Notes: a model not told the origin generated them from the sequence alone. Positions 49,568 through 59,725 are shown, counted from the stretch's first letter. The stretch: 64,000 nucleotides of DNA from Acidobacteriota bacterium (GCA_028873575.1 JAGWHY010000001.1:62001-126000); one strand, 5' to 3'. Numbers and translations are program-made.

Positions 49568-51438
49568 TGGCGACCCTCGCGACACTCATTGTTCTGCTGC
49601 CGCTGGTCGGCTTTTTGTACGTCTTGTCGTCGGGCGCGCACCAGAGCGAACGCGCGATCGGGGTGGTCGCCACCGGGGTCGTCGCCGGGAGCTTCGTCGC
49701 TGCGGTGGCGGCGTTTTTCGTGTTGATCCACCACGCGTCGCGCGAGGTGACGGTACACCTCTTTACGTGGTTTGACGTGGGCTCACTGCACGTGTCGGTC
49801 GCGCTGCTGGTCGACCCGCTCTCCGTCACGATGTGTCTATTCGTGACGGGCATCTCCGCGCTCATTCATCTCTACTCGACGAGTTACATGCACGCGGAGA
49901 AGGACTTTCGTAAGTTCTTCTTGTACCTCAATCTGTTCGTCTTCTCGATGCTGGTACTGGTCTTGGCGAACAACCTCGTGTTGACCTTCGTTGGCTGGGA
50001 GGGCGTCGGCGTCTGTTCGTACTGGCTGGTGAGCTACTACTTCGACCGTGACGCCGCGGCGTCGGCCGGGAAGAAGGCCTTTCTCTACAACCGCGTCGGC
50101 GACGTGGGCCTGCTCTACGCAATGTTCCTCCTGTTCAGCCACCTGCACACTTTGAACTACCTCGACGTGTTCCGGCGCGTGGGTTCTCTCTCGGGCTCGA
50201 CGGCCACGCTCGTCGTCCTCGCCCTGCTCCTGGGCGCGACCGGTAAGAGCGCGCAGATCCCGCTCTTTAACTGGCTGCCCGACGCCATGGAAGGTCCGAC
50301 CCCGGTGTCGGCGCTGATCCACGCCGCCACCATGGTCACCGCGGGTGTCTACCTGCTCGTGCGCATGTCGCCGGTTTTGACTCTGTCGTCGAGTGGCCGA
50401 CTGACCATCGCGATTATTGGGGGCGCGACGGCCTTCGTCGCGGCCACTATTGCCACGGCCCAAAAGGACATTAAGAAGGTGCTCGCCTTCTCGACGGTCT
50501 CGCAGATTGGCTACATGGTGCTCGCGGTGGGCGTGGGGGCCTACGGCGCGGCGATCTTCTTGATGGTGGCGCACGCTTTCTTTAAGGCCCTCCTTTTCCT
50601 GGGCTCGGGCTCCATCATTCACTCACTCCACGGTGAACAAGACCTACGAAAAATGGGCGCGCTGCAACGGTTCCTCCCGCTGACGTACCCGACCTTTCTT
50701 ATTGGGTGGCTCGCGATCTCGGGCGTGCCACCCTTCGCGGGATTCTGGGCCAAGGGTGACGTCCTCACCAACGCCTACAGTCACGACAAGTTGTTGTGGC
50801 TGTTGGGGCTCGCGACGGCCATTCTCACGGCGTACTACATGACGCGTCTTTTCGTGTTGACTTTTCGCGGGAACGAGCGATTCCGTGAGGTGACCGAAGG
50901 TCACGACCCGCACGAGTCGCCGTGGTCGATGACCCTGCCGTTACTCGTGCTGGCCGTCCTCGCCGTACTCGGTGGCCTGCTCGATCTGCCGTGGGCGCAC
51001 GGTCGAAGCCTCGCCACGTTCCTCGCGCCGACCTTTGGCTACGTCGCGCCGACGTCCGCCCTTTCCACGCTGACCCAGTGGGGGCTCGCCGTGGTCGACG
51101 TGGCCGCGGCGATCATTGGTCTCGCGGCGGCCATGACGATTTGGCGCGACCGCGTGAGCTCCGATCGCTACGAAAAGACCTTCTTTGAGAAGGTCTGGTA
51201 CTGGGACGACGCCTACGACGCCATGGTCGGCCGGCCCTTAACCCACGCGGCCACCTACGCCGATCGCGTCGTCGAACCGCGCGTTCTCGACGGCGCGGTG
51301 GCCGGCGTCGCGGGATCGGTGCGCCGAAGCGCTCTCGGACTGCGCAAGGTGCAGTCGGGCTTCGCGCGCCACTACGCGCTCGCCATGGTGCTCGGTACCG
51401 CGGTCGTCGTGGTCTACCTCGTCGCGAGGGTGGGCTAG
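49567..51438 (+). CDS. nuoL: NADH-quinone oxidoreductase subunit L
   Basis: 623 aa. Largest antiporter-like subunit: FVGWEGVGVCSYWLVSYYF (the key Glu), KSAQIPLFNWLPDAMEGPTPVSALIHAATMVTAG, HAFFKALLFLGSGSIIHSL. A long C-terminal amphipathic helix and anchor follow. One-base overlap with nuoK. Confidence 0.95.
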   Translation: MATLATLIVLLPLVGFLYVLSSGAHQSERAIGVVATGVVAGSFVAAVAAFFVLIHHASREVTVHLFTWFDVGSLHVSVALLVDPLSVTMCLFVTGISALIHLYSTSYMHAEKDFRKFFLYLNLFVFSMLVLVLANNLVLTFVGWEGVGVCSYWLVSYYFDRDAAASAGKKAFLYNRVGDVGLLYAMFLLFSHLHTLNYLDVFRRVGSLSGSTATLVVLALLLGATGKSAQIPLFNWLPDAMEGPTPVSALIHAATMVTAGVYLLVRMSPVLTLSSSGRLTIAIIGGATAFVAATIATAQKDIKKVLAFSTVSQIGYMVLAVGVGAYGAAIFLMVAHAFFKALLFLGSGSIIHSLHGEQDLRKMGALQRFLPLTYPTFLIGWLAISGVPPFAGFWAKGDVLTNAYSHDKLLWLLGLATAILTAYYMTRLFVLTFRGNERFREVTEGHDPHESPWSMTLPLLVLAVLAVLGGLLDLPWAHGRSLATFLAPTFGYVAPTSALSTLTQWGLAVVDVAAAIIGLAAAMTIWRDRVSSDRYEKTFFEKVWYWDDAYDAMVGRPLTHAATYADRVVEPRVLDGAVAGVAGSVRRSALGLRKVQSGFARHYALAMVLGTAVVVVYLVARVG

Positions 51439-52935
51439 ATGCACTCGAGTTGGTGGCTCAGTGCCCTCCTGGTCGTGCCGCTGCTCGGGGCGGCGGGCGC
51501 ACTTCTCGTCCGGCGCACGGGTCGTGCCTACGTCGTCGCGTTGACCAGCGCCGGCGTGGAGTTGGTTCTTTCGATCGTCGTCGCCTCGATGTACAACCCG
51601 CACGTGCCGGGCATGGGGACCTTCGATTTCGCGACGCGTCACGTACTGTCCGCGCCGTTCGGCCTCGCCTACGACGTGTCGCTCGACGGTATCTCGTTGT
51701 TGATGGTCGTGTTGACCGCGCTGGTGGTCTTCGTCGCGCTCGCCGGCGCTCGCGAACGACGTCGCGAGGCCTCCTTCGTCACCTGGATGCTGCTCTTGAC
51801 CTCGGCGACGATGGGGAGCTTTCTTGCGCACGACCTGCTCGAGTTCTTCATCTTCTTTGAGTTCACGCTCGTGCCGTGCTACTTCATCATCGCCCAGTGG
51901 GGCGGTGCTGAGCGCGCGCGCGCCGCGTTGAAGTTCTTCGTGTACACCTTCACGGGCTCAGCCTTCCTCTTCGCCGGTCTTCTCTACCTGGGCTTCGAAC
52001 ACCAGCACCAAAGTGGTGGGGCGCTCACCTTCGCCTACGGCGCCCTCGCGGGCACCACGCTCACCCACTCGGCCTCGGTGTGGCTCTTCGTCGCCTTCGC
52101 GGTCGCCTTCGCGGTGAAGGCCCCCCTGTGGCCGCTGCACACGTGGTCGCCGTTGACCTACGCCGAGGCGCCCACGGCCGGCTCTATTGAACTTTCGGCC
52201 CTCCTCGCGAAGCTCGGCACCTACGGCATGATTCGCTTCGCGGTGGGGCTCTTCCCGGGGGCACTCGCGAGCGTGCGGCCCGTCGTGTTGACCCTCGCCG
52301 TTATCTCGATCCTCTACGGATCGTTGGTGGCCTGCGCGACGCCGGACCTCAAGCGACTGATCGCCTACTCCTCGCTCGCGCAAATGGGCTTCATCATGCT
52401 CGGCGTGATGGCGGGATCGAAGATTGCCCTGGTCGGTGCGGTGCTGTTGATGTTCAACCACGGCGTGATTACGATCGGCTTCTTCTTAATCATCGGTTTC
52501 CTCGAACAACGTCGAGGGACCTTCACGATTCGAGATCTCCGAGGCCTGCAGGGGCCCGCGCCGGTCATGGCCGCGCTCTTTACCGTGGTCATGTTGGCGT
52601 CCATTGGGCTCCCGGGTCTGTCGGGCTTTATCAGCGAGTACTTCATCTTGATTGGCGCCTTCGCGACCCACGCGTGGTGGGCCGCCGTCGCCACATTGGG
52701 CGTGGCCGGGTCGGCCGCCTACCTCCTGTGGGCCTACCAGCGGGTCTTCCACGGTTCCAGTGACGAGACCAACGCGCAGGTCCCCGACGCGACCAATCGT
52801 GAACGTTGGGTCTTGGTGCCCGTCGTGGTCCTCGTCGTGGCGCTCGGCGTCTTCCCGCGCCCGATCATTGATCGCATTACGCCCTCGGTGACGCAGTTGG
52901 TCGCTCACGTCGAACCAGCGGGACTGCTCAAATGA
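51439..52935 (+). CDS. nuoM: NADH-quinone oxidoreductase subunit M
   Basis: 498 aa antiporter-like subunit: FFEFTLVPCYFIIAQWGG, VKAPLWPLHTWSPLTYAEAPTAGS, YSSLAQMGFIMLG and the lysine and histidine residues of the central channel. Starts on the base after the nuoL stop. Confidence 0.95.
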   Translation: MHSSWWLSALLVVPLLGAAGALLVRRTGRAYVVALTSAGVELVLSIVVASMYNPHVPGMGTFDFATRHVLSAPFGLAYDVSLDGISLLMVVLTALVVFVALAGARERRREASFVTWMLLLTSATMGSFLAHDLLEFFIFFEFTLVPCYFIIAQWGGAERARAALKFFVYTFTGSAFLFAGLLYLGFEHQHQSGGALTFAYGALAGTTLTHSASVWLFVAFAVAFAVKAPLWPLHTWSPLTYAEAPTAGSIELSALLAKLGTYGMIRFAVGLFPGALASVRPVVLTLAVISILYGSLVACATPDLKRLIAYSSLAQMGFIMLGVMAGSKIALVGAVLLMFNHGVITIGFFLIIGFLEQRRGTFTIRDLRGLQGPAPVMAALFTVVMLASIGLPGLSGFISEYFILIGAFATHAWWAAVATLGVAGSAAYLLWAYQRVFHGSSDETNAQVPDATNRERWVLVPVVVLVVALGVFPRPIIDRITPSVTQLVAHVEPAGLLK

Positions 52936-54404
52936 CCGTGCTCGTGCCCTCGATCCACTACCTGGCACTGTTGCCAATCTTCATCTTCTTTGGCGCGGCC
53001 CTCGTGTTGATGGTGGCGTCGGCGTTGAGCGCGAAGAGCTTCTCGCTACGACTGGCGACCTCGACGACGGTGCTCGCCAGCGTCGCGGTACTCGTGGTGA
53101 ACGTCGCGCAGTGGTCCTACGTCGCGCACCACGGCGCGACGACGACGATCGCGCACGCGCTGGTCTTTGACGACTTCTCGGTCGTGGCCACTGCGGTCAT
53201 CGCGGCGTCGATGCTGCTCAGTGCGCTCGTCGGCCACGACTGGGCATTGCGCGAACGAGTGGTCGGCGTCGACTATCACGTGTTGGCGCTCGCGGCGAGC
53301 GCGGGCGCGATGGTGATGGTCCAGGCCAACGATCTCATCGTGATCTTCCTCGGACTCGAGATGCTCTCGCTCGGTCTCTACGTCCTCGTCGCTTTCGACC
53401 GGCACCGCGCGGCCTCCTCCGAGGCCGCGCTCAAATACTTCCTGCTCGGTGGATTCGCCTCGGCGATCTTCATCTACGGTGCGGCGCTGGTCTACGGGGC
53501 GACCGGTTCGACCAACGTCTCGTCGATTGCGTACTTTCTCGGCCAGAACGTGCTGCTACGTCCCGGCCTGCTCTACGCCGGTGGCGCGCTGTTGTTGATC
53601 GGCTTCGCCTTCAAGGTGGCCGCCGTCCCGTTCCACGCGTGGTCGCCCGACGTCTACCAGGGCGCGCCCACGCCGGTCACGGGCTTTATGGCCTCCATCG
53701 TGAAGGTCGGCGCCTTCGCGGCGCTGATTCGCGTCTTGTTGAGTGCGTTGGGTACACAGATGGACACGTGGCGTCCCATTTTGTGGGTGTTGGTCGCGCT
53801 GACCTCACTCCTCGGCGCGAGCGTCGCCCTGGTGCAGCGCGACGTGAAGCGCCTCCTGGCCTATTCGTCGATTAACCAGGCGGGCTTCATGCTGCTCGGC
53901 GTGTGGAGCGCCAACGTTCGCGGGGTAGCGGGGACGTTGTTCTACGTCATGACCTACGCGCCGGTCGTGATCGCGACCTTCGCGATCGTGACCGTCGTCG
54001 GGGGTGTGGGTGATGAACACCACGCCCTCGAGCACTACCGCGGTCTGGCGCGTCGTCAGCCCTGGCTAGGTGCGGCGTTGACGGTACTCCTCCTTAGCCA
54101 GTTGGGTGCGCCTCTGACCGTGGGCTTCTACGCGAAGTACTCCGTGCTGGTGGCGGCGCTCGACGCCGGCGGCGGCGCCTTGGCGCTCATCGCGCTCCTC
54201 AGTGCCGCGATCGCCGCCTACTTCTATCTTCGTTTCGCCCTGACGCTCTACGAGGAGTCGGACGACGACGCGTCGCACGTCGCGGTACCCCGAGCTAGTG
54301 CGGTCGTGATAACCATCGGCGTGATCTTCACGGTGCTCTTTGGTCTGTGGCCCGGTCCGCTCGCGACGTGGGCCCAGCACGCCACGCTGCTCTTCTTGCC
54401 GTGA
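52932..54404 (+). CDS. nuoN: NADH-quinone oxidoreductase subunit N
   Basis: 490 aa antiporter-like subunit: IVIFLGLEMLSLGLYVLVAFDRH, KVAAVPFHAWSPDVYQGAPTPVTGFMA and YSSINQAGFMLLG. ATGA overlap with nuoM, and its stop overlaps the following ATP-grasp start. Confidence 0.94.
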   Translation: MTVLVPSIHYLALLPIFIFFGAALVLMVASALSAKSFSLRLATSTTVLASVAVLVVNVAQWSYVAHHGATTTIAHALVFDDFSVVATAVIAASMLLSALVGHDWALRERVVGVDYHVLALAASAGAMVMVQANDLIVIFLGLEMLSLGLYVLVAFDRHRAASSEAALKYFLLGGFASAIFIYGAALVYGATGSTNVSSIAYFLGQNVLLRPGLLYAGGALLLIGFAFKVAAVPFHAWSPDVYQGAPTPVTGFMASIVKVGAFAALIRVLLSALGTQMDTWRPILWVLVALTSLLGASVALVQRDVKRLLAYSSINQAGFMLLGVWSANVRGVAGTLFYVMTYAPVVIATFAIVTVVGGVGDEHHALEHYRGLARRQPWLGAALTVLLLSQLGAPLTVGFYAKYSVLVAALDAGGGALALIALLSAAIAAYFYLRFALTLYEESDDDASHVAVPRASAVVITIGVIFTVLFGLWPGPLATWAQHATLLFLP

Positions 54405-55258
54405 CACGCGTTGCCGTCGCCACGTGCGCGGGCGAGAACGTCGATCCCGACAGCCCCCGCTTGCTCGCCGCGCTCGCCGACGCCGGGTTTGACGCGGAGC
54501 TCGCCATCTGGGACGACGCCGCCGTGGCGTGGTCGCGCTACGACGCAGTGGTCGTTCGCTCGACGTGGGACTACGCGCCGCGTCGCGCGGAGTTTCTCGC
54601 GTGGGCGCGCGACATCGCGCGACTCGAGAACCCCTACGAGGTGATCGCGTACTCGACCGACAAGCACTACTTGGCCGATCTCGGGCAACTGGGAGTCCCC
54701 GTGGTGCCCTCGACGTTCTGTGACGTGGGCCGCGCGCCAATCTTTCCCGAGGGTGACTTCGTCGTCAAACCCTGCGTGGGCGCCGGCTCGATGCTGGCCG
54801 ACCGTTACGACGCGAACGATCTGACGCGCGCGCGCGACCACGTGGCCCAACTTCACGCGCAAGGTCGTGACGTACTGATTCAGCCCTACGTTGACTCGGT
54901 CGACGACGTGGGCGAGCGGGCACTCATCTTTATTGACGGGTCGTTCTCACACGCCATGACCAAGGGCGCCATGCTCAACGTCACCCAACTCGATCGCAAC
55001 GCGCTCTTTCGTCGTGAGCAGATGTCCTTGGCGGTGGCGGAACCCGACGCGCTCGAGGTGGCCCGGGCGGCGCTGCGCGCCGCGGGGGCCCAAGATCTGC
55101 TCTACGCACGAGTGGACCTGGTTCGCACCACCAGCGGTTGGGCGCTCATGGAACTCGAACTTGCGGAGCCCTCACTGTTCTTGAGCTTTCACCCTCCGGC
55201 CGCGACGAACCTGGCCGAGGCGCTTCGTCGTCGCCTCGACGCGTCGGTGGGCCTCTAG
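54401..55258 (+). CDS. ATP-grasp domain protein
   Basis: 285 aa from GTG 54401, overlapping the nuoN stop (GTGA). It resembles RimK/glutathione-synthetase-like ATP-grasp enzymes: YDAVVVRSTWDY, the STDKHYLADL hinge, FVVKPCVGAGSM for nucleotide binding, QPYVDSV and the metal-binding end ALMELELAEPSLFL. Such enzymes ligate a carboxylate to an amine or thiol; the substrates here are unknown. Coupling to the complex I operon is notable. Confidence 0.8.
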   Translation: MTRVAVATCAGENVDPDSPRLLAALADAGFDAELAIWDDAAVAWSRYDAVVVRSTWDYAPRRAEFLAWARDIARLENPYEVIAYSTDKHYLADLGQLGVPVVPSTFCDVGRAPIFPEGDFVVKPCVGAGSMLADRYDANDLTRARDHVAQLHAQGRDVLIQPYVDSVDDVGERALIFIDGSFSHAMTKGAMLNVTQLDRNALFRREQMSLAVAEPDALEVARAALRAAGAQDLLYARVDLVRTTSGWALMELELAEPSLFLSFHPPAATNLAEALRRRLDASVGL

Positions 55259-55289
55259 CGGGTCCCGTGACGGGCCACGCTCGCGCGCC

Positions 55290-56174
55290 ATGGAGTTAAC
55301 TCATAAAGTGCCGATCACGTTGCGAACACCTGACGTCGGCGACCTGCGCGACGTGCTCGACACCTTGCGCGCGTGGCACGACGGAGCGTCGCCGGCACAG
55401 GTGCACCCCGGCGACGTGGGATGGTTCTGGCGATTCGGCGCGGCCACGACCGCGGCGTCGTTGCGGACGTGGTCGCGCGGCGACACCGTACTCGCGCTGG
55501 CGCTCCTCGACGGGCCCGACGTGGCGCGACTGGCCGTGGCGCCGGGAGCGTCGAGTGACGAGGCGTTGGCCGAGCAACTCTTCGAAGATCTTTCGCGACC
55601 GGATCGTGGCGTTTTCCCGTCGGGCGAGGTCTCGGTCGAGGCGCGGTTCGGCGGGGCGCTTCCGGCTTTGTTGCGAGCGAATGAATGGACGGAGGGTGAG
55701 TCGTGGACGCCTCTTCGTCATGATCTCTCCACCGCGCGTACGCACGACACCTTGCGCGTGGAGGTGGTTGACACGTCGAGAGTTCGCGATCGCGTCGCCG
55801 TGCAGCGCGCGGCGTTCGCGCGTTCGACCTTCGACGAAGATTGCTGGCGCGCGATGGCGGAGGGTCCGGCCTACCTGGACGCTCGGTGTCTCGTGGGTTA
55901 CGACCTCGAGGGCCAGGCGGTCGCGGCCGCCACGGTCTGGTCGGCGGGTCCCCAACGTCCGGGGCTGCTCGAGCCCGTGGGCGTGCACCGCGATCATCAG
56001 GGCCGCGGTTACGGCACCGCGATCACGAGCGCCGCGGTGCACACCTTGCGCGAAATGGGGGCGTCGAGCGCACTGGTCTGCACGCGCAGCGCCAACGTGG
56101 GGGCCGTGGCGACCTACCAATCGGCGGGCTTTGAGCGACTTGGCGAATCGTTCGACCTGCGTCGAAGCGCCTAG
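55290..56174 (+). CDS. GNAT-family N-acetyltransferase
   Basis: 294 aa, two GNAT-like halves. The C-terminal half is canonical, with acetyl-CoA loop VGVHRDHQGRGYGTAITSAAVHTL and the end strand NVGAVATYQSAGFERLG. The N-terminal half is degenerate. This tandem layout resembles mycothiol synthase (MshD), but clear MshD-specific residues were not identified, so the function is left open. Overlaps the convergent gene by four bases (CTAG). Confidence 0.75.
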   Translation: MELTHKVPITLRTPDVGDLRDVLDTLRAWHDGASPAQVHPGDVGWFWRFGAATTAASLRTWSRGDTVLALALLDGPDVARLAVAPGASSDEALAEQLFEDLSRPDRGVFPSGEVSVEARFGGALPALLRANEWTEGESWTPLRHDLSTARTHDTLRVEVVDTSRVRDRVAVQRAAFARSTFDEDCWRAMAEGPAYLDARCLVGYDLEGQAVAAATVWSAGPQRPGLLEPVGVHRDHQGRGYGTAITSAAVHTLREMGASSALVCTRSANVGAVATYQSAGFERLGESFDLRRSA

Positions 56175-59100
56175 GGCGCGACGACGTCCTTGACGGTGGC
56201 GTCGTCGCACTTTCGCGCGGCGGCGAGGACTTCGTCGGGGACGACCGTGCCCGGTCGATTCGACGGGTCATTCGCGAGGAGGCGCCCGATCACGGGAATT
56301 TCGGTCAACGACTCGGCGCGCAACACGGCCGCGGCGACCGGCACGAAACTCTCCGCCGCGGGATAGACGAGGTAGCGCGGGAGCCACGTCGGGTAGTACT
56401 TCGCGTTAAAGGTCCACAGTGACTCAATCGGCAAGATGCCCGAGAGACGCTTGAGGGCCCAGCGTTCCACGCGCGTGAAGGTGCCGTCGCCGCGTTCGCC
56501 GTCGAGCACCGAGCGAAAGGCCGCGAAGTTGAGGCTGAGCCCCCGAGCCCCTTGGGCGCGCAGGTACTCAATGGTCGAACACAACGCGAAGTCGATCAGG
56601 CCGTTGGGGTGCTCGCCAGGGTCGCGTCGCATGAGGTCAAGGGAGTAGCCGTTCATCGCGGGCGACGGCACGAACTGACAGACCGAGGCCGGTTTACCGT
56701 CGGGCCCGGTGACGATCGTGAGTAAGAGCCCCTTGTCCTTGGGGTTGAAGAGGCGTCCGAGCATCATGGAGAAACCTCGTTCACCTTCGCCACGACGCAG
56801 GAGCGAGATGAGCTCCAAGATTTCGTTGACGCGGGCGGGGTTAATCGTGGCCGGATCCACGAACTCGACGCGGTAGCCGTAGCGCGCGAGTCGCGTGCAG
56901 GCCTGTCGCAGACCCTTCATCTTGCCGCCCTCGAGCGAGAATTTTTGGCAGTCGACGATGGCCTCGTCACCCATGTAGAGATAGTGCAGTCCCGCCGCGT
57001 GATAAATCGGCAACCACTCCTCGCCGGCCCCCATGACGCCGATCGTCCAACCGCGACCCTCGGCGTAGTGGCGAAAGGCGCTAAAGACTTCCGAGCGCTC
57101 CGCCTCGGGACCGACCGGGTCGGGCGAGACCAGGGCCACCCCGCCGTAGACCGCGTAAGCGACGAGGGAATCACGAAAGAAGAAGAACTGTTTGTCGTCG
57201 CGCAGCGCGAAGTAGTCAAGGGTGCCGCGTCCGTGCCGTCGTACGATTTCGCGCGCGCGCAGTTCGGCAATTCGCCGTTCGGTGGTGCGCGCGGGGTGCG
57301 ACAGTCGACGGTCAACCACGGGGCGCGTCAAGAGATAGAACGTCGAAATCACCAGGCTGACGCCGACCGTGAGCAACGTCGGGTCCACGAAGTCGTCGAC
57401 GCCGTCGGGCAGAGTGATGTTGTACTGGCCGAAGAGACGCTCCACGCACGCCACGAAGATGACGCCGACGCTAGGCATGTGGGCGCGCCGAGAGGCCTCG
57501 ATGCCGAGCGTCGCGGCGACCACAGTTGCCAGGGCGATCAGGGCGAGGCGGGGTAGGGCGGCGCGCAGACTCGAGCGGTCCGTCGACGCTTCGAAGTTAT
57601 GACGTTGGACGACGAGCAGTACCAAGATGGCCGCCGCGACCAACGAGGAGTAGACGGTGCCGCCGCGCGCGACGTGCGCGACGATGGTGATCGCGAGCAG
57701 GCTCACGGCGAGGAACCAGGCGCGCCGTTGTCCTCGACGTACGCCGCGCGCCAGCATGATCATCGAGATGCCCGCGACCGCGGTCACCGCGGCGGCCGAC
57801 TTCGCGACGTCCAGGGGCAAGACCGCGAGCACCGTGTGGAGGCGACTGCGCAAGGGCGCGATGGCGGTTACCGTGACGTTCAAGAGTCCATCGAGAAAGA
57901 TGAGTCCACTCGCCCAGCGTCGAATCGTGCGACGACGGCGCTGTTCGCTGAGACGCGCGACCTCGAGGGGAAAGGGGTTGCCGGTGGGCCAGGATCCGAC
58001 CGTGGTCGTGTGCGGCGTGGGGGGTGGTTGCACCGGACTGGCCGCGAGGAGCGTCTCCATCAGTCGGTGGGAGCTGCGGGCAGTCTCGCCGGCGAAAAGT
58101 CGGATCTGGACCGTGCTGCTGGCTTCGATTTCGACGACACCGAGACGATCGGCGAACGTGAATAGGGGTGGCAGTCCGAAGCGTCCACGACGTTCCACGA
58201 GGACCGTGCGCGACGGTCCCGGCGCGGCGCACACGCCGCGGTCCAAGAAGGCGAGTGCCGGTCGGGGCGCGCCGCCGATCACGGCCCCCGCGCCTCCGCG
58301 CTCGGCGACCCGTCGCGCGTATTCCACGGCGTCGACGTCGTTTACGCGCGTGAGGGCCAGTGGTTCGCTCAACTCGGGTGACGCGCCGAGTCGCGCGTCG
58401 CGGTCGAAGCGTCGCCGTACGATCAGCCCGGCGACCGCGGCGATGGTCGCCTCGACCGCGCCGATGAAGATCACGTTGACGATGAACCCAGCCCAGAATC
58501 CCTTGACGTGAAAGACCTCCACTTCGAAGTGATGGTGAATCGCGTGACCGAAGACCGCGATGATGGTGCTCCAAAAATTGACGACGACGACGACCGCGAG
58601 GGGCAACCACAGCCACGGGGCCAGACGACGGTACAGCACGCGCGAGGCGACGAAACGCGCGAGCGCGGTCGGGTCCTCGAGTTGCTCGGCGTCGACCCGG
58701 TCGTTACGGTCCGCGCGCGTGACGTCGAGGTCGTACGAACCGGCCGCCACCGCGACGTCGCGGGTGCCGTTGGCCGTGGCGATTTGCAACATGACGTCGC
58801 GCGCGACGACGAGCCCGAGGTCAGCCAGGACGGCCTGCGCGGCTTCGTGGTGCGCGAGTTCGGCGTCGTCGCGACCGGGCAAGACGACGACCCGACGCCC
58901 TTCGCCGTTAGTGAATCGTCGCAGGGCGCCCACCAAGGTCGGGAGAGCCGCGAACGTCGCGGCGGCGAACTTGGCGACGTCGGCGACGGCGTCTGGACGC
59001 AGGAGGTTGCCCGCGATGACGACCACCGCGGGATCGTCCACGTCGTTGAGCAGGTCGATGAACTCGCGAAGTGATCGTCGCGCCTCGTCGCTGCGGGGTG

Positions 59101-59176
59101 TGAGGGAGAGATCGCTCACTACGTAGACGTGCTGGCCGAAGGGGATCGGGAGCGTCAGTCGATCGGTCGCTGCCAC
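56171..59176 (-). CDS. membrane protein: degenerate phosphoesterase-like domain plus DUF2156 (lysyl-phosphatidylglycerol synthase-like)
   Basis: 1001 aa from GTG 59176; upstream frame overlaps the divergent gene and is not protein-like. Residues about 15-150 resemble a calcineurin-type phosphoesterase, but the metal motifs are altered (VSDLSL, IAGNLL, LPGRDD for DxH, GDxx, GNHD). Two membrane segments lie near 190-250, a soluble part to about 415, then about six segments to 612. Residues about 630-990 are a DUF2156 GNAT-like transferase (FFFRDSLVAYAVYGGVALVSPDPVGP, DEAIVDCQKFSLEGGKMKGLRQA, ARGLSLNFAAF). That domain in MprF/LysX relatives moves amino acids from tRNA onto lipid. Confidence 0.78.
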   Translation of the reverse strand: MAATDRLTLPIPFGQHVYVVSDLSLTPRSDEARRSLREFIDLLNDVDDPAVVVIAGNLLRPDAVADVAKFAAATFAALPTLVGALRRFTNGEGRRVVVLPGRDDAELAHHEAAQAVLADLGLVVARDVMLQIATANGTRDVAVAAGSYDLDVTRADRNDRVDAEQLEDPTALARFVASRVLYRRLAPWLWLPLAVVVVVNFWSTIIAVFGHAIHHHFEVEVFHVKGFWAGFIVNVIFIGAVEATIAAVAGLIVRRRFDRDARLGASPELSEPLALTRVNDVDAVEYARRVAERGGAGAVIGGAPRPALAFLDRGVCAAPGPSRTVLVERRGRFGLPPLFTFADRLGVVEIEASSTVQIRLFAGETARSSHRLMETLLAASPVQPPPTPHTTTVGSWPTGNPFPLEVARLSEQRRRRTIRRWASGLIFLDGLLNVTVTAIAPLRSRLHTVLAVLPLDVAKSAAAVTAVAGISMIMLARGVRRGQRRAWFLAVSLLAITIVAHVARGGTVYSSLVAAAILVLLVVQRHNFEASTDRSSLRAALPRLALIALATVVAATLGIEASRRAHMPSVGVIFVACVERLFGQYNITLPDGVDDFVDPTLLTVGVSLVISTFYLLTRPVVDRRLSHPARTTERRIAELRAREIVRRHGRGTLDYFALRDDKQFFFFRDSLVAYAVYGGVALVSPDPVGPEAERSEVFSAFRHYAEGRGWTIGVMGAGEEWLPIYHAAGLHYLYMGDEAIVDCQKFSLEGGKMKGLRQACTRLARYGYRVEFVDPATINPARVNEILELISLLRRGEGERGFSMMLGRLFNPKDKGLLLTIVTGPDGKPASVCQFVPSPAMNGYSLDLMRRDPGEHPNGLIDFALCSTIEYLRAQGARGLSLNFAAFRSVLDGERGDGTFTRVERWALKRLSGILPIESLWTFNAKYYPTWLPRYLVYPAAESFVPVAAAVLRAESLTEIPVIGRLLANDPSNRPGTVVPDEVLAAARKCDDATVKDVVAP

Positions 59177-59233
59177 GACGTCTAGTCTCGCAGACAACAC
59201 CGCCTCTCGAAACGTGAAGGTCCCCGCGAAACT

Positions 59234-59725
59234 ATGCCGCACGACACCTACGAAGTCCACTGGAAGTGGCGAGACGACACACCGGCGCCACCTGGTCAGG
59301 TCGTGATCTTCGACATAGACGGCGTGCTCGCCGACGCCGCCGGACGCCAGCACTACCTGGATTGGGGCGACTGGAAGGCCTTTTTTGACGCCTGCGGGGA
59401 TGATCCGGTAATCGCCGAGATTGAACGGCTTTTGGAACTGCTCGACGAGAAGCTCCTGGTGGTACTGGTTACCGCGCGCCCGCAACGAGTCCAACCGCAC
59501 ACGTTGGGCTGGCTCGCGCGCTACGGCATTCGTTGGAATCTCCTGGTCATGAGGGCTTACGGCGACTTCACCAGTACCGACGCGTTTAAGCGCGAGGTCT
59601 TAAGCGAACTTCGCCGCCGCGACTACGACGTGCGACTGGCGCTCGACGACGACCCGAAAAATCACGCGATGTACGTCAGCGAAGGGGTTCCCTGCATCTA
59701 CATCCACTCGGGGTATTACCTGTAA
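59234..59725 (+). CDS. HAD-superfamily phosphatase, polynucleotide-kinase-phosphatase-like
   Basis: 163 aa. HAD motif I FDIDGVLADAAGR (nucleophile and acid Asp), motif II LVTARP, a Lys in the DAFKREVL region, and motif IV LALDDDPKNHAMY. The DWKAFFDACGDDPVI stretch after motif I resembles the phosphatase half of T4 polynucleotide kinase, suggesting a nucleic-acid 3'-phosphatase or nucleotidase. Divergent from the 1001-aa membrane protein. Confidence 0.8.
   Translation: MPHDTYEVHWKWRDDTPAPPGQVVIFDIDGVLADAAGRQHYLDWGDWKAFFDACGDDPVIAEIERLLELLDEKLLVVLVTARPQRVQPHTLGWLARYGIRWNLLVMRAYGDFTSTDAFKREVLSELRRRDYDVRLALDDDPKNHAMYVSEGVPCIYIHSGYYL

Noticed and set aside
57597-58616. 339-aa Arg-rich frame within the 1001-aa gene, same strand
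   Set aside because: Composition (runs of Arg/Gly) is typical of a +1 shadow; no start signal.
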